This document shows, piece after piece, positions 1 through 8,771 of a DNA stretch of 64,000 nt; position 1 is the first letter of the stretch; the number at the start of each line of letters is the position of its first letter. Under the pieces are notes generated by a model. The model saw only the letters and a program-made list of their open reading frames with translations. It did no database searches and was not told the origin of the DNA. The stretch is from contig NZ_JACAPR010000021.1 of NCBI RefSeq assembly GCF_013385635.1, positions 62,001-126,000 of the forward strand, read 5' to 3'. The DNA comes from Pseudomonas gingeri. GTDB taxonomy: Bacteria > Pseudomonadota > Gammaproteobacteria > Pseudomonadales > Pseudomonadaceae. A program made the position numbers and the translations under genes.

Positions 1-180
1 GATGTGCGGATAGGTCAGGGTAACGATCTGTTGGGCGTAGGAAGGATCGGTAAGGATTTCCTGATAGCCGGTCATGGCGGTGTTGAACACCACCTCACCA
101 ACGGTCTGACCGTCGGCTCCAATGGCTTCGCCGCGAAAAATGCTGCCATCAGCAAGGGCGAGTATGGCTGGCTTAGTCAA
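1..180 (-). CDS. carA: Carbamoyl-phosphate synthase small subunit, 5' end only
   Basis: This is the N-terminal part of the glutaminase subunit of carbamoyl-phosphate synthase, which releases ammonia from glutamine for carbamoyl phosphate used in arginine and pyrimidine synthesis. The first 60 residues are readable (LTKPAILALADGS, then a conserved GEVVFNTAMTGYQEI motif); the rest lies beyond the left edge. The start is a TTG at 178-180 behind a strong GGAGG ribosome site (rc of 185-189). A TTG start is also reported for carA of P. aeruginosa. The gene lies downstream of dapB on the same strand, separated by a hairpin that could act as an attenuator. Confidence 0.95.
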   Translation of the reverse strand, partial: MTKPAILALADGSIFRGEAIGADGQTVGEVVFNTAMTGYQEILTDPSYAQQIVTLTYPHI

Positions 181-230
181 GAAGACCTCCCGTAAATAAA
201 GCCTGAAGGGGCAATCGCAGGTTGTAAAAA

Positions 231-262
231 AGCGGAGTGACGTATGGACACGTCACCCCGCT
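231..262 (-). terminator. Hairpin with T-run before carA (terminator or attenuator)
   Basis: Arms 231-243 and 250-262 pair nearly perfectly. On the minus strand the stem is followed by a run of six T, so it has the form of an intrinsic terminator. It sits about 50 bases before the carA start and after dapB. A 15-codon frame (GTG 300 to TGA 253) ends inside the stem, so it could be a leader-peptide attenuator of carA, as is known for P. aeruginosa carAB. This role is inferred. Confidence 0.6.
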
Positions 263-422
263 TCTTTCACTGAATTATTCTGCGCGCTTTTAGTGGACAC
301 ACTAAAGCTGTAGCTTACAGAAAAAGGCTGTTTTGGTCCACCGCTAATGAGCCTTAAAGGCCGAGGAATGCGACAGGGCGTCGCTGAACGGTGTGAAACA
401 GAGGTCGAAGGAGCCACAACCC

Positions 423-504
423 GTGGGAGCCGGCTTGCCGGCGATGCGGACCTGGAGCCTGGCGGCGCCCTGACGAACGCCATCGCCGGCAAGCCGGCTC
501 CCAC
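423..504. repeat. REP-type extragenic palindrome pair
   Basis: Two perfect 24-base inverted arms (423-446 and 481-504, GTGGGAGCCGGCTTGCCGG type) enclose a 34-base spacer. This is the common REP/REPIN element of fluorescent pseudomonads. It lies between dapB and carA. A related pair is at 8345-8433. Confidence 0.9.
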
Positions 505-525
505 AGAAGCATTGCGGTACACCCA

Positions 526-1332
526 TCAATGCAGGTCGAGCACATCCTGCATGTCGTACAGACCCGCCGCCTTGCCGTCCAGCCAAAGCGCCGCACGTAC
601 GGCCCCCTTGGCAAACGTCATGCGACTCGAGGCCTTGTGGGTGATCTCCAGCCGCTCGCCTTCAGTGGCGAACAACACGGTGTGATCCCCGACCACATCG
701 CCGCCACGCACGGTGGCGAAGCCGATGGTGTCACGCGCCCGCGCGCCGACATGACCTTCACGCCCGTAGACCGCGACCTTCTGCAGATCGCGCCCCAGCG
801 TATCGGCGATGACCTCGCCCATGCGCATGGCCGTGCCCGAAGGCGAGTCGACCTTGTGCCGATGATGCGTCTCGATGATCTCGATATCCGCGTCGTCACC
901 GAGCACCCGAGCGGTCAGCTCGAGCAACTTCAGCGACAGGTTGACCCCGACACTGAAATTGGCGGCGAAGACGATGGGAATATCCTTGCCCGCCTCCACC
1001 AGCAACTGCTTCTGCTCGACGCTCAGGCCGGTGGTACCGATCACCATGGCCTTGCCCGCCTTGCGACAGAACGCCAGGTTTTTCAGCATCACTTCCGGCA
1101 GCGTGAAGTCGATCAGCACATCGAACTCTTCAGCCACTTTCTCCAGGCCATCGGACAACAACACGCCGATCCGCCCCAGCGACGCCAGCTCACCGGCATC
1201 GGCACCGACCAGGGAACTGCCCGGACGCACGACAGCGGCGGTCAGACCGGCCAACGGCACCTGCAACTGCACCGCCTCGACCAGAATCTTGCCCATGCGC
1301 CCGGCGGCGCCCATCACAGCTATACGTCGCAT
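526..1332 (-). CDS. dapB: 4-hydroxy-tetrahydrodipicolinate reductase
   Basis: This cytoplasmic NAD(P)H-dependent reductase forms tetrahydrodipicolinate in the lysine/diaminopimelate pathway. The 268-residue length is normal. The N-terminal Rossmann motif is VMGAAGRMGK (residues 6-15). The catalytic signature EIIETHHRHKVDSPSGTA lies near residues 152-169, with the His-His and Lys needed for proton donation and substrate binding. The start ATG is at 1330-1332. The gene follows dnaJ on the same strand after 10 bases, so it may be co-transcribed with it. Confidence 0.97.
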   Translation of the reverse strand: MRRIAVMGAAGRMGKILVEAVQLQVPLAGLTAAVVRPGSSLVGADAGELASLGRIGVLLSDGLEKVAEEFDVLIDFTLPEVMLKNLAFCRKAGKAMVIGTTGLSVEQKQLLVEAGKDIPIVFAANFSVGVNLSLKLLELTARVLGDDADIEIIETHHRHKVDSPSGTAMRMGEVIADTLGRDLQKVAVYGREGHVGARARDTIGFATVRGGDVVGDHTVLFATEGERLEITHKASSRMTFAKGAVRAALWLDGKAAGLYDMQDVLDLH

Positions 1333-1342
1333 GATCCGCTCC

Positions 1343-2467
1343 TTACAGGTCGCCGAAGAAACGTTTCACGCCTTCAAACCAGCCGCTGGCCTTGGGCGAA
1401 TGCGAACTGTCACCGTCCAGGGAAGCCCGGAACTCTTCCAGCAACTCGCGCTGGCGACGACTCAGGTTGACCGGGGTCTCGACCGCCACGCGACACATCA
1501 GGTCGCCAGCTCCACCGCCACGCACCGGGGCCACGCCCTTGCCGCGAATACGGAATTGCTTGCCGGTCTGGGTGCCTTCCGGAATCTTCAGCTTGACCCG
1601 CCCGTCGAGGGTCGGAATCTCCAGCTCACCACCCAGGGCCGAATCGACAAAACTGATCGGCACTTCGCAGAACAGATGCTTGCCGTCACGCTGGAAGATC
1701 GAGTGCTCGCGCACATTGATCACCACGTACAGATCGCCCGTCGGACCACCCTGCGCGCCCGCCTCGCCCTCTCCGGACAAACGGATACGGTCGCCGGTAT
1801 CGACACCGGCCGGCACTTTCACCGACAGGGTCTTGTATTCTTCGACACGCCCCTGGCCATGGCACGAGTCGCACGGATCGGAAATGATCTTGCCCTGGCC
1901 GTGACAACGCGGGCAGGTCTGCTGCACCGAGAAGAAACCTTGCTGCATCCGTACCTGGCCGATACCGCCACAGGTCGGACAGGTGATCGGCGCGGAGCCC
2001 TTCTTGGCACCGGAACCGTCGCACGGCTTGCAGTTGACCAGTGTCGGCACGCGAATATTCACGGTAGTACCGCGAACCGCCTCTTCCAGGTTCAGTTCCA
2101 GGGTGTAGCGCAGATCGCTGCCGCGCTGGGCGCCACCGCGCGAGCCACCACGACCACCGCCAAAGAAATCGCTGAACACATCGCCGAAGATATCGGAGAA
2201 ATTCTGCCCGCCGAAGCCCGCACCGCCGCCGCCCATGCTCGGATCGACACCGGCATGACCGTACTGGTCGTAGGCCGCGCGCTTACTGGAATCGGACAGC
2301 ACTTCGTAGGCCTCGTTGGCCTCCTTGAACAGGTCTTCCGATGCCTTGTCATCCGGATTACGGTCCGGGTGATGCTTCATCGCGAGACGACGGTAAGCCT
2401 TCTTCAGCTCCGCCTCGCTGGAGCCACGCTCGACCCCCAATATTTCGTAATAGTCACGCTTTGCCAT
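1343..2467 (-). CDS. dnaJ: Chaperone DnaJ (Hsp40)
   Basis: This co-chaperone delivers unfolded clients to DnaK and stimulates its ATPase. The 374 residues show the J-domain with HPD (MKHHPDRNPDD, about residue 33), a Gly/Phe-rich linker, four CxxCxGxG zinc-finger repeats (about residues 140-205) and the C-terminal client-binding domain. The start is the ATG of MAKRDYYEIL at 2465-2467; a longer reading frame upstream does not match the family. The gene follows dnaK on the same strand, the classical order grpE-dnaK-dnaJ. Confidence 0.97.
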   Translation of the reverse strand: MAKRDYYEILGVERGSSEAELKKAYRRLAMKHHPDRNPDDKASEDLFKEANEAYEVLSDSSKRAAYDQYGHAGVDPSMGGGGAGFGGQNFSDIFGDVFSDFFGGGRGGSRGGAQRGSDLRYTLELNLEEAVRGTTVNIRVPTLVNCKPCDGSGAKKGSAPITCPTCGGIGQVRMQQGFFSVQQTCPRCHGQGKIISDPCDSCHGQGRVEEYKTLSVKVPAGVDTGDRIRLSGEGEAGAQGGPTGDLYVVINVREHSIFQRDGKHLFCEVPISFVDSALGGELEIPTLDGRVKLKIPEGTQTGKQFRIRGKGVAPVRGGGAGDLMCRVAVETPVNLSRRQRELLEEFRASLDGDSSHSPKASGWFEGVKRFFGDL

Positions 2468-2538
2468 AAATCGCCCCTGAGGCCAGCATCCGAACCTTGT
2501 CGCATGCTGTAAAAATTTGCGTGTTCCAGACACGCCAA

Positions 2539-2558
2539 CGCGGGAGCAAGCTCCCGCG
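2539..2558. repeat. Short perfect inverted repeat between dnaJ and dnaK
   Basis: CGCGGGAGC and GCTCCCGCG flank an AA loop. It may act as an intercistronic stability hairpin in the dnaK-dnaJ transcript. It resembles the stem ends of Pseudomonas extragenic palindromes and has no T-run. Confidence 0.6.
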
Positions 2559-2628
2559 CGGCGACATCCTACCAGTCACCGCTCCCGAGCGGTCAACCGG
2601 CCGACCAACAAGCTACCCCTGGCGAGGC

Positions 2629-4545
2629 TTACTTGTGGTCTTTGACTTCTTCGAACTCGGCGTCGACGACGTCATCCTTGTGCGCCTCTTCCTGGGCTGG
2701 CTCTGCGCCGCCCGCAGGCTTCTCGGCCTGTTCGGCATACATCTTCTGGGCAACCGGAGCGGAAACCTTGGACAGTTCCTCGACCTTGGCGTCGATAGCA
2801 GCCTTGTCGTCGCCCTTGACGGCGGCTTCCAGGGCAACCAAGGCGGCTTCGATCGCGGTCTTCTCTTCGGCGGAGACCTTGTCACCGGCGTCGGCGATCA
2901 TCTTGCGAGTCGAATGAACCAGTGCATCACCCTGGTTACGGGCAGCGGCCAGCTCTTCGAACTTGCGGTCTTCTTCCGAGTTGGCTTCGGCATCGCGGAT
3001 CATCTGTTGAATTTCTTCATCAGACAGGCCGGAGTTGGCCTTGATCACGATCGACTGGGTCTTGCCGGTGGCCTTGTCCTTGGCACCTACGTGCAGGATG
3101 CCGTTGGCGTCGATGTCGAAGGTCACTTCGATCTGCGGCACGCCACGTGGAGCCGGTGGAATCTCGGCCAGGTCGAACTTGCCCAGGGACTTATTCTGCG
3201 CGGCCTGCTTACGCTCACCTTGCAGCACGTGGATGGTCACGGCGCCCTGGTTGTCGTCGGCAGTCGAGAACACCTGCGATTTCTTGGTCGGAATCGTGGT
3301 GTTCTTCTCGATCAGCGCGGTCATCACGCCGCCCATGGTTTCGATACCCAGGGTCAGCGGGCTGACGTCGAGCAGCAGGACGTCCTTGACGTCGCCGGCC
3401 AGTACCGCGCCCTGGATGGCAGCGCCCACGGCAACGGCTTCGTCAGGGTTGACGTCCTTGCGCGCTTCCTTGCCGAAGAAATCGGCAACGGTCTTCTGCA
3501 CCATTGGCATACGGGTCTGACCGCCGACCAGGATCACGTCGTTGATCGCGCCGACATCGATGCCCGCGTCTTTCAGGGCGATACGGCAAGGCTCGATGGT
3601 GCGCTGAACCAGGTCTTCGACCAGCGATTCCAGCTTGGCGCGGGAGATCTTCACGTTCAGGTGCTTCGGACCGGTGGCGTCTGCGGTGATGTACGGCAGG
3701 TTGACGTCGGTCGACTGGCTCGACGACAGCTCGATCTTGGCTTTTTCGGCAGCTTCTTTCAGGCGCTGCATGGCCAGCGGGTCACCCTTGAGGTTCATGC
3801 CGCTTTCTTTCTTGAACTCGTCCACGAGGTAGTCGATCAGACGGATGTCGAAGTCTTCACCACCGAGGAAGGTGTCACCGTTGGTCGCCAGTACTTCGAA
3901 CTGGTGCTCGCCATCGACTTCGGCGATTTCGATCACGGAAACGTCGAAGGTACCACCACCCAGGTCATAAACGATCACGGTGTGATCGCCACGCGCCTTG
4001 TCCATACCGTAAGCAAGGGCAGCCGCGGTCGGTTCGTTGATGATGCGCTTGACGTCCAGACCGGCGATACGGCCGGCGTCCTTGGTCGCCTGACGCTGGC
4101 TGTCGTTGAAGTAGGCCGGAACGGTGATCACCGCCTCGGTCACTGGCTCGCCGAGGTAGTCTTCGGCGGTCTTCTTCATCTTCTTCAGCACTTCGGCCGA
4201 AATCTGTGGCGGCGCCATTTTCTGGCCGCTTACTTCAACCCAGGCGTCACCGTTGTCGGCCTTGGCGATCTTGTAAGGGACCATCTGGATGTCTTTCTGC
4301 ACGACGTCTTCTTCGAAGCGACGACCGATCAGACGCTTCACCGCGTACAGGGTGTTATGCGGATTGGTCACCGCCTGGCGCTTGGCCGACTGGCCGACCA
4401 GGATTTCGCCGTCGTTGGCGTATGCAATGATCGAAGGCGTGGTGCGCGCGCCTTCGGCGTTTTCAATAACTTTTGGTTGACCGTTTTCCATGACCGAGAC
4501 GCACGAGTTGGTGGTCCCCAGGTCGATACCGATAATCTTGCCCAT
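2629..4545 (-). CDS. dnaK: Chaperone DnaK (Hsp70)
   Basis: This is the ATP-dependent Hsp70 chaperone that works with DnaJ and GrpE. The 638 residues begin MGKIIGIDLGTTNS (phosphate-1 loop), continue with IINEPTAAALAYG (about 190-202) and DLGGGTFDVS (about 215-224), and end with a substrate-binding domain and a Lys/Glu-rich lid tail (DDVVDAEFEEVKD). The start at 4543-4545 is preceded by a purine-rich site (rc of about 4550-4556). The upstream in-frame codons do not belong to the family. It is the centre of the grpE-dnaK-dnaJ heat-shock block. Confidence 0.98.
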   Translation of the reverse strand: MGKIIGIDLGTTNSCVSVMENGQPKVIENAEGARTTPSIIAYANDGEILVGQSAKRQAVTNPHNTLYAVKRLIGRRFEEDVVQKDIQMVPYKIAKADNGDAWVEVSGQKMAPPQISAEVLKKMKKTAEDYLGEPVTEAVITVPAYFNDSQRQATKDAGRIAGLDVKRIINEPTAAALAYGMDKARGDHTVIVYDLGGGTFDVSVIEIAEVDGEHQFEVLATNGDTFLGGEDFDIRLIDYLVDEFKKESGMNLKGDPLAMQRLKEAAEKAKIELSSSQSTDVNLPYITADATGPKHLNVKISRAKLESLVEDLVQRTIEPCRIALKDAGIDVGAINDVILVGGQTRMPMVQKTVADFFGKEARKDVNPDEAVAVGAAIQGAVLAGDVKDVLLLDVSPLTLGIETMGGVMTALIEKNTTIPTKKSQVFSTADDNQGAVTIHVLQGERKQAAQNKSLGKFDLAEIPPAPRGVPQIEVTFDIDANGILHVGAKDKATGKTQSIVIKANSGLSDEEIQQMIRDAEANSEEDRKFEELAAARNQGDALVHSTRKMIADAGDKVSAEEKTAIEAALVALEAAVKGDDKAAIDAKVEELSKVSAPVAQKMYAEQAEKPAGGAEPAQEEAHKDDVVDAEFEEVKDHK

Positions 4546-4645
4546 TTTACTCTCCCGAAACTTTGATTTTTTTGCCGCAGCGGTTATGGCCAACTGCGGT
4601 AGCACTTAAACGCTTGACTTATAGATGGGGGCCTTGCAGCCGATT

Positions 4646-5212
4646 TCAAGCCTGCTCGTCAATCGTCGGCGAAACCGGTGCAACCGCCTTGCTCACCACG
4701 ACCATCGCCGGGCGCAGCAGGCGACCGTTGAGCTGGTAGCCCTTCTGGAACACTTTCAGGACGCTGTTCGGCTCGACGTCGGCGCTCTCCTGCATGGCCA
4801 TGGCCTGGTGCAGCGATGCGTTGAACGGTTCGCCGTGCGGGTCGATGGCCTCCAACTGATAACGCTTGAGCGTGTCCTGGAACATCTTCAGGGTCAGCTC
4901 GATGCCTTCGCGCATCGGGCGAATGCTTTCATCGTCAGGGTTGGACAGGTCCAGGCCACGTTCCAGGCTGTCGATGATCGGCAGCAGATCACCGGCGAAC
5001 TTCTCCAGCGCGAACTTGTGCGCCTTCTCGACATCCTGCTCGGCACGGCGACGGATGTTCTGCAGGTCGGCGGCGACGCGCAGCGCTTGGTCATTCGCGC
5101 CAGCCAGTTGCTCTTCAAGCACCTGCACGCGAGTCGCCAGGTCATCGCTCGAAGCGTCGCCAGCCTGGTTGGCTTCTTGATTTTGCGAATCCAGATTCTG
5201 TTCGTCAGCCAT
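4646..5212 (-). CDS. grpE: Nucleotide exchange factor GrpE
   Basis: This is the exchange factor that releases ADP from DnaK. The 188 residues show an acidic, Gln/Asn-rich N-terminus, a long coiled coil (about residues 35-90, VQVLEEQLAGANDQALRVA) and the C-terminal beta domain ending in RPAMVVVSK. The start is the ATG at 5210-5212 behind AAAGGAGG. The reading frame continues 48 codons upstream but that part is not family sequence. It precedes dnaK with a 100-base gap. Confidence 0.97.
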   Translation of the reverse strand: MADEQNLDSQNQEANQAGDASSDDLATRVQVLEEQLAGANDQALRVAADLQNIRRRAEQDVEKAHKFALEKFAGDLLPIIDSLERGLDLSNPDDESIRPMREGIELTLKMFQDTLKRYQLEAIDPHGEPFNASLHQAMAMQESADVEPNSVLKVFQKGYQLNGRLLRPAMVVVSKAVAPVSPTIDEQA

Positions 5213-5444
5213 AAAAAACCTCCTTTCAATATCGTCAGCGAGCCGGGCTCGCACTTCTGCCCACGTATATGGGGCCGCATTTTGCAGGTTCAAGGGCCTT
5301 GCTGCATACCGCGGGCCGAGCGGTACATTCCCCTTCGAGCTAAAAAACACCGCCATTCAAGCGAATCGAGCTAAGCCCAGGCATTGTCAGTCGAAATCAA
5401 AACACTGTATAAATAACCAGACATTAAGCCTGGGAGCGGCCTTC

Positions 5445-7118
5445 ATGCTGGTGCACCTGTCCGTACACAACTACGCAATCGTCGAACATCTCGATCTGGA
5501 ACTGGATCGCGGGATGAGCGTCATCACGGGCGAAACCGGCGCCGGCAAGTCGATCATGCTCGACGCCCTCGGGCTGACCCTGGGCGATCGCGCCGACAGC
5601 GGCGTGGTGCGCCCCGGCGCGGACAAGGCCGACATTCTCGCCACCTTCGACCTCGAAGACATCCCGGAAGCCCGCAACTGGCTGGCCGAACGCGACCTGG
5701 ACAATGACGGCCCCTGCATCCTGCGCCGGGTGATCACCGCCGAAGGCCGTTCACGCGGCTATATCAATGGCTCGCCCTGCCCCCAGGGCGACCTCAAGGC
5801 CCTGGGCGAGCTGCTGATCGACATCCACAGCCAGCACGAACACCAGTCCCTGCTGAAAACCGATACCCATCGGCGTCTGCTCGACGAATACGCCGGCGCG
5901 ACCGATCTCGCCCGCCAGGTACAGCTCGCGGCCCAGCGCTGGCGCCAGACCCGCCAGGAGCTGGAGCGCCTCTCCAACTCCGGTGACGAACAGCGGGCCC
6001 GCCATCAGTTGCTCAGCTATCAGTTGGAAGAGCTGGAAAACCTCGGCCTCGGGGAAAACGAACTGGAGGACCTGGAGCAGGAACACAAGAACCTGACCAA
6101 CGCCGAAACCCTGCTGGGCATTTGCCGGCAAGTGGTCGAGCAATGCAGCGAGAGCGATTCGGGCAACGTGCTCAACGCCCTGACCGCCAGCCTCAATCGC
6201 CTGGGCAGCGTCAGCAACGGCTCCGGTGCACTGGGCGAAGCCACCAACCTGCTGGCCAGCGCGCAGATCCAGGTCGAGGAAGCCGTCGGCGAACTGAACC
6301 GCTTCCTCGATCATTTCGATGCCGACCCGGCACGCCTGCAACAGCTCGAAGAGCGGCTGGACGCGATCTACACCCTGGCCCGCAAACACCGCATCCAGCC
6401 CACCGAAGTCGCCACCCTCCAGCAGAAATTGCTGGACGAAATCGAAACCCTGAATGCCAACGACGAAGCCATCGAGCGCCTCGGCGAAGAACTGGCCGCC
6501 TACGCCCGGCATTATCAGGAACGGGCACGGGAACTCAGCGACCTGCGCCATCAGGCCGCTACCGGCCTGGCCGGCGCCGTCGAACAGGAAATTCAGCGCC
6601 TGGGCATGCCCGGCGGGCGCTTCAGCATCGAACTGCACGCCAACACCAGCAGCGAGCCACTGCCTTACGGACTGGAACAGGTCGAACTGCTGGTCAGCGC
6701 CAACCCGGGCCAGCCGCTCAAGGCCCTGGCCAAGGTGGCATCGGGCGGCGAACTGTCGCGGATCAGCCTGGCCATCCAGGTGATTACCGCGCAGACCTCG
6801 CGCATCCCGACCCTGGTATTCGACGAAGTGGACGTGGGCATCGGCGGCCCGACAGCGGAAATCGTCGGCCAACTGCTGCGCCGCCTCGGCGAACGCGGGC
6901 AGGTACTGACCGTCACCCACCTGCCGCAAGTCGCGGCCCAGGGTCATCACCACCTGTTCGTGCACAAGGTACGTGGCAGCGATGCCACCCACACTGCCGT
7001 CTCCAAACTGAGCAAGACCGAGCGGGTCGAGGAAGTCGCGCGCATGCTCGGCGGTATCGACCTCACCAAGGAATCCCTGGCACACGCTAAAAAGATGGTC
7101 GTTACCGCGAAAATCTAA
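5445..7118 (+). CDS. recN: DNA repair protein RecN
   Basis: This SMC-like ATPase acts early in double-strand-break repair. Its 557 residues start MLVHLSVHNYAIVEHLDLEL and contain Walker A GETGAGKSI (about residues 29-37), two long coiled-coil arms (about 155-370), the ABC signature ASGGELSRI (about 429-437), and Walker B TLVFDEVDVGIGG (about 456-468). It is divergent from grpE. A LexA box could be expected upstream but I did not find a clear CTG-N10-CAG site. Confidence 0.97.
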   Translation: MLVHLSVHNYAIVEHLDLELDRGMSVITGETGAGKSIMLDALGLTLGDRADSGVVRPGADKADILATFDLEDIPEARNWLAERDLDNDGPCILRRVITAEGRSRGYINGSPCPQGDLKALGELLIDIHSQHEHQSLLKTDTHRRLLDEYAGATDLARQVQLAAQRWRQTRQELERLSNSGDEQRARHQLLSYQLEELENLGLGENELEDLEQEHKNLTNAETLLGICRQVVEQCSESDSGNVLNALTASLNRLGSVSNGSGALGEATNLLASAQIQVEEAVGELNRFLDHFDADPARLQQLEERLDAIYTLARKHRIQPTEVATLQQKLLDEIETLNANDEAIERLGEELAAYARHYQERARELSDLRHQAATGLAGAVEQEIQRLGMPGGRFSIELHANTSSEPLPYGLEQVELLVSANPGQPLKALAKVASGGELSRISLAIQVITAQTSRIPTLVFDEVDVGIGGPTAEIVGQLLRRLGERGQVLTVTHLPQVAAQGHHHLFVHKVRGSDATHTAVSKLSKTERVEEVARMLGGIDLTKESLAHAKKMVVTAKI

Positions 7119-7178
7119 GCGCTCGACCGCTTCAGGCAACTCACTCAGGCGGCAAAAACATCAGGTAACAAAAAGCAC

Positions 7179-7202
7179 GAAGGCGACCCTGGGGTCGCCT
7201 TC
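7179..7202. terminator. Terminator between convergent recN and fur
   Basis: An 11-bp perfect stem (7179-7189 with 7192-7202) lies between the 3' ends of recN and fur. The A-run at 7169-7174 gives a T-tract on the minus strand, so it serves fur best and may also stop recN transcripts. Confidence 0.8.
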
Positions 7203-7236
7203 GATCGTTTCACGGACCTGAGTCCGCGCGACAGGC

Positions 7237-7641
7237 TTATCGTTTCTTACGCACGTACAACACCAGATTGTGGTCCACCAGCTCGACGCCATGCTCCTCG
7301 GCAATGGCCTTCTGCAGCTTCTCGATTTCCGGGCTGACGAACTCGACGACAGCTCCAGTTTCCACATCGACCATATGATCGTGGTGACCGCTGTCCGCCA
7401 GTTCGAATACCGCGTGGCCGCCATCGAAGTTATGGCGAACCACCAGTCCGGCCGCTTCGAATTGGGTCAGGACACGGTAGACCGTGGCCAGACCGACGTC
7501 CTCGCCAGCTTCCATCAGCGCCTTGTAGACATCCTCGGCGCTCATGTGACGCTGCTCGGCAGAGTCCAGCATTTGCAGAATCTTGACCCGCGGCAAAGTC
7601 ACCTTTAAGCCGGCTTTACGTAGTTCGCTATTTTCAACCAT
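7237..7641 (-). CDS. fur: Ferric uptake regulator Fur
   Basis: This is the iron-dependent global repressor, which dimerises and binds Fur boxes when loaded with Fe(II). The 134 residues have the winged-helix DNA-binding domain (LRKAGLKVTLPRVKILQML), the hinge TVYRVLTQFEAAGLV and the metal-site histidines of DSGHHDHMVDVETG (about residues 86-99). The length is that of Pseudomonas Fur proteins, which lack the C-terminal cysteine pairs of E. coli Fur. It is divergent from bamE, its usual neighbour in Pseudomonas. Confidence 0.98.
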   Translation of the reverse strand: MVENSELRKAGLKVTLPRVKILQMLDSAEQRHMSAEDVYKALMEAGEDVGLATVYRVLTQFEAAGLVVRHNFDGGHAVFELADSGHHDHMVDVETGAVVEFVSPEIEKLQKAIAEEHGVELVDHNLVLYVRKKR

Positions 7642-7738
7642 GGTCAGCTTTCTCGCGATGCTGCTTCGCAGCTTCTCTTAATACGGGTATGATCGGGGTT
7701 TACGTTGTCCCAGCCAAGATAGTGGAAGTCGCCCACCG

Positions 7739-8266
7739 ATGCAAAACACCAAGCTCTTGCTAACCAGTTTTACCTTAGTGGGACTGCTCGCACTCGCCGG
7801 TTGTTCATTCCCCGGGGTTTACAAAATCGACATCCAGCAGGGCAATGTCGTCACGCAGGACATGATAGACCAGTTACGCCCGGGAATGACCCGCAAGCAA
7901 GTAAGGTTTATCATGGGCAACCCCCTGCTGACCGACACATTCCACGCCAATCGCTGGGATTACCTGTATAGCCTGCAGCCCGGTGGCGGCGAACGCCAAC
8001 AGGAACGTGTCAGCCTGATCTTCAACGACAATGACCAGCTCGCCAGCCTGGCCGGCGACTTCATGCCTGGCGTGAGCCGCGACGAAGCCATTCTCGGCAA
8101 GGACAGCGGCACCAGTGTCGAGGCTCCGGCCCAGAACGCTGAAAAGCCAAAACCGGAGAAACCGGCCAAACCAGGTTCGTTGCTCGACCAGATCCAGAAA
8201 GACGTCGACGGCGTAAAAGCCGTGCCGGTTCCAACACCGGAACCGCTGGACACCTCGCCGCAGTAA
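7739..8266 (+). CDS. bamE: Outer-membrane assembly factor BamE (OmlA/SmpA)
   Basis: This is a small lipoprotein of the BAM complex that inserts beta-barrel proteins into the outer membrane. The 175-residue precursor has a lipobox LALAGC with the lipidated Cys at 22, followed by the SmpA/OmlA fold (PGMTRKQVRFIMGNPLL, NRWDYLYSL). The C-terminal tail (about residues 120-175) is Pro/Lys-rich and longer than in E. coli BamE, a Pseudomonas trait. It is divergent from fur. Confidence 0.95.
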   Translation: MQNTKLLLTSFTLVGLLALAGCSFPGVYKIDIQQGNVVTQDMIDQLRPGMTRKQVRFIMGNPLLTDTFHANRWDYLYSLQPGGGERQQERVSLIFNDNDQLASLAGDFMPGVSRDEAILGKDSGTSVEAPAQNAEKPKPEKPAKPGSLLDQIQKDVDGVKAVPVPTPEPLDTSPQ

Positions 8267-8280
8267 TGTCGGCGACGCAG

Positions 8281-8307
8281 CAAAAAGCCCGGCATGTCCG
8301 GGCTTTT
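8281..8307 (+). terminator. Intrinsic terminator after bamE
   Basis: AAAAAGCCCGG and CCGGGCTTTTT pair perfectly around a 5-base loop, with T-runs in both directions. It lies 15 bases after the bamE stop. Confidence 0.92.
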
Positions 8308-8344
8308 TATTGCCTGAAAAAATCCCCTGCCCGCGCCTCTTTCT

Positions 8345-8433
8345 TGTGGGAGCCGGCTTGCTGGCGATAGCGGCTGATCAGCCAGAATCGTGGTCGATTG
8401 ACACCAAGCCATCGCCAGCAAGCCGGCTCCTAC
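8345..8433. repeat. REP-type extragenic palindrome pair
   Basis: Arms near 8346-8369 and 8410-8433 (GTGGGAGCCGGCTTGCTGGCGAT type) are inverted, with few mismatches. The family is the same as at 423-504. It lies between bamE and rnfH. Confidence 0.88.
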
Positions 8434-8456
8434 GGTACTGCTGCGCAAGACAACGG

Positions 8457-8771
8457 CTACAGGTTCTGCGCCCGGGCCCTGGCCGCTTTTTCCGCACGCA
8501 GGCGCCGCACTTCTTTCGGATCCGCCAGCAGAGGCCGATAGATCTCGATGCGATCGCCCTCCGCCACGGGCCGAACCTCGGGATCAGCGATCACCTTGCC
8601 GAAGATACCCAGCGGGCAACGCGACAGATCGGTCACGGGGAACTGCTGCGCCATTTCCGACAACTCGACGGCGCCACGCAGTGTCGTGCCCGCCGGGACC
8701 GAAAGCGCCAACAGGCATTGGCGACCGACCTCCGCGTACACCACCTCTATCGAAACCCGGGAATCAGCCAT
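8457..8771 (-). CDS. rnfH: RnfH family ubiquitin-fold protein
   Basis: This is a small beta-grasp (ubiquitin-like) protein of 104 residues, usually encoded beside ratA. It starts MADSRVSIEVVYAE and carries SVPAGTTLRGAVELS and GDRIEIYRPLLADPKEVRR, which are typical of the family; the C-terminus is basic. The biochemical role is unresolved in general. Its start overlaps the ratA stop by 8 bases (8764-8771), so the two are translationally coupled. Confidence 0.92.
   Translation of the reverse strand: MADSRVSIEVVYAEVGRQCLLALSVPAGTTLRGAVELSEMAQQFPVTDLSRCPLGIFGKVIADPEVRPVAEGDRIEIYRPLLADPKEVRRLRAEKAARARAQNL

Noticed and set aside
875..2512. Long open frame (545 codons) opposite dnaJ/dapB
   Set aside because: It is the antisense of conserved chaperone and lysine genes; such frames arise in GC-rich DNA from third-codon-position bias.
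2497..4566. 689-codon frame opposite dnaK
   Set aside because: Complete overlap with a highly conserved gene and no recognisable domain.
5751..7139. 462-codon frame opposite recN
   Set aside because: Mirror of the recN coding sequence; low-complexity composition and no family match.
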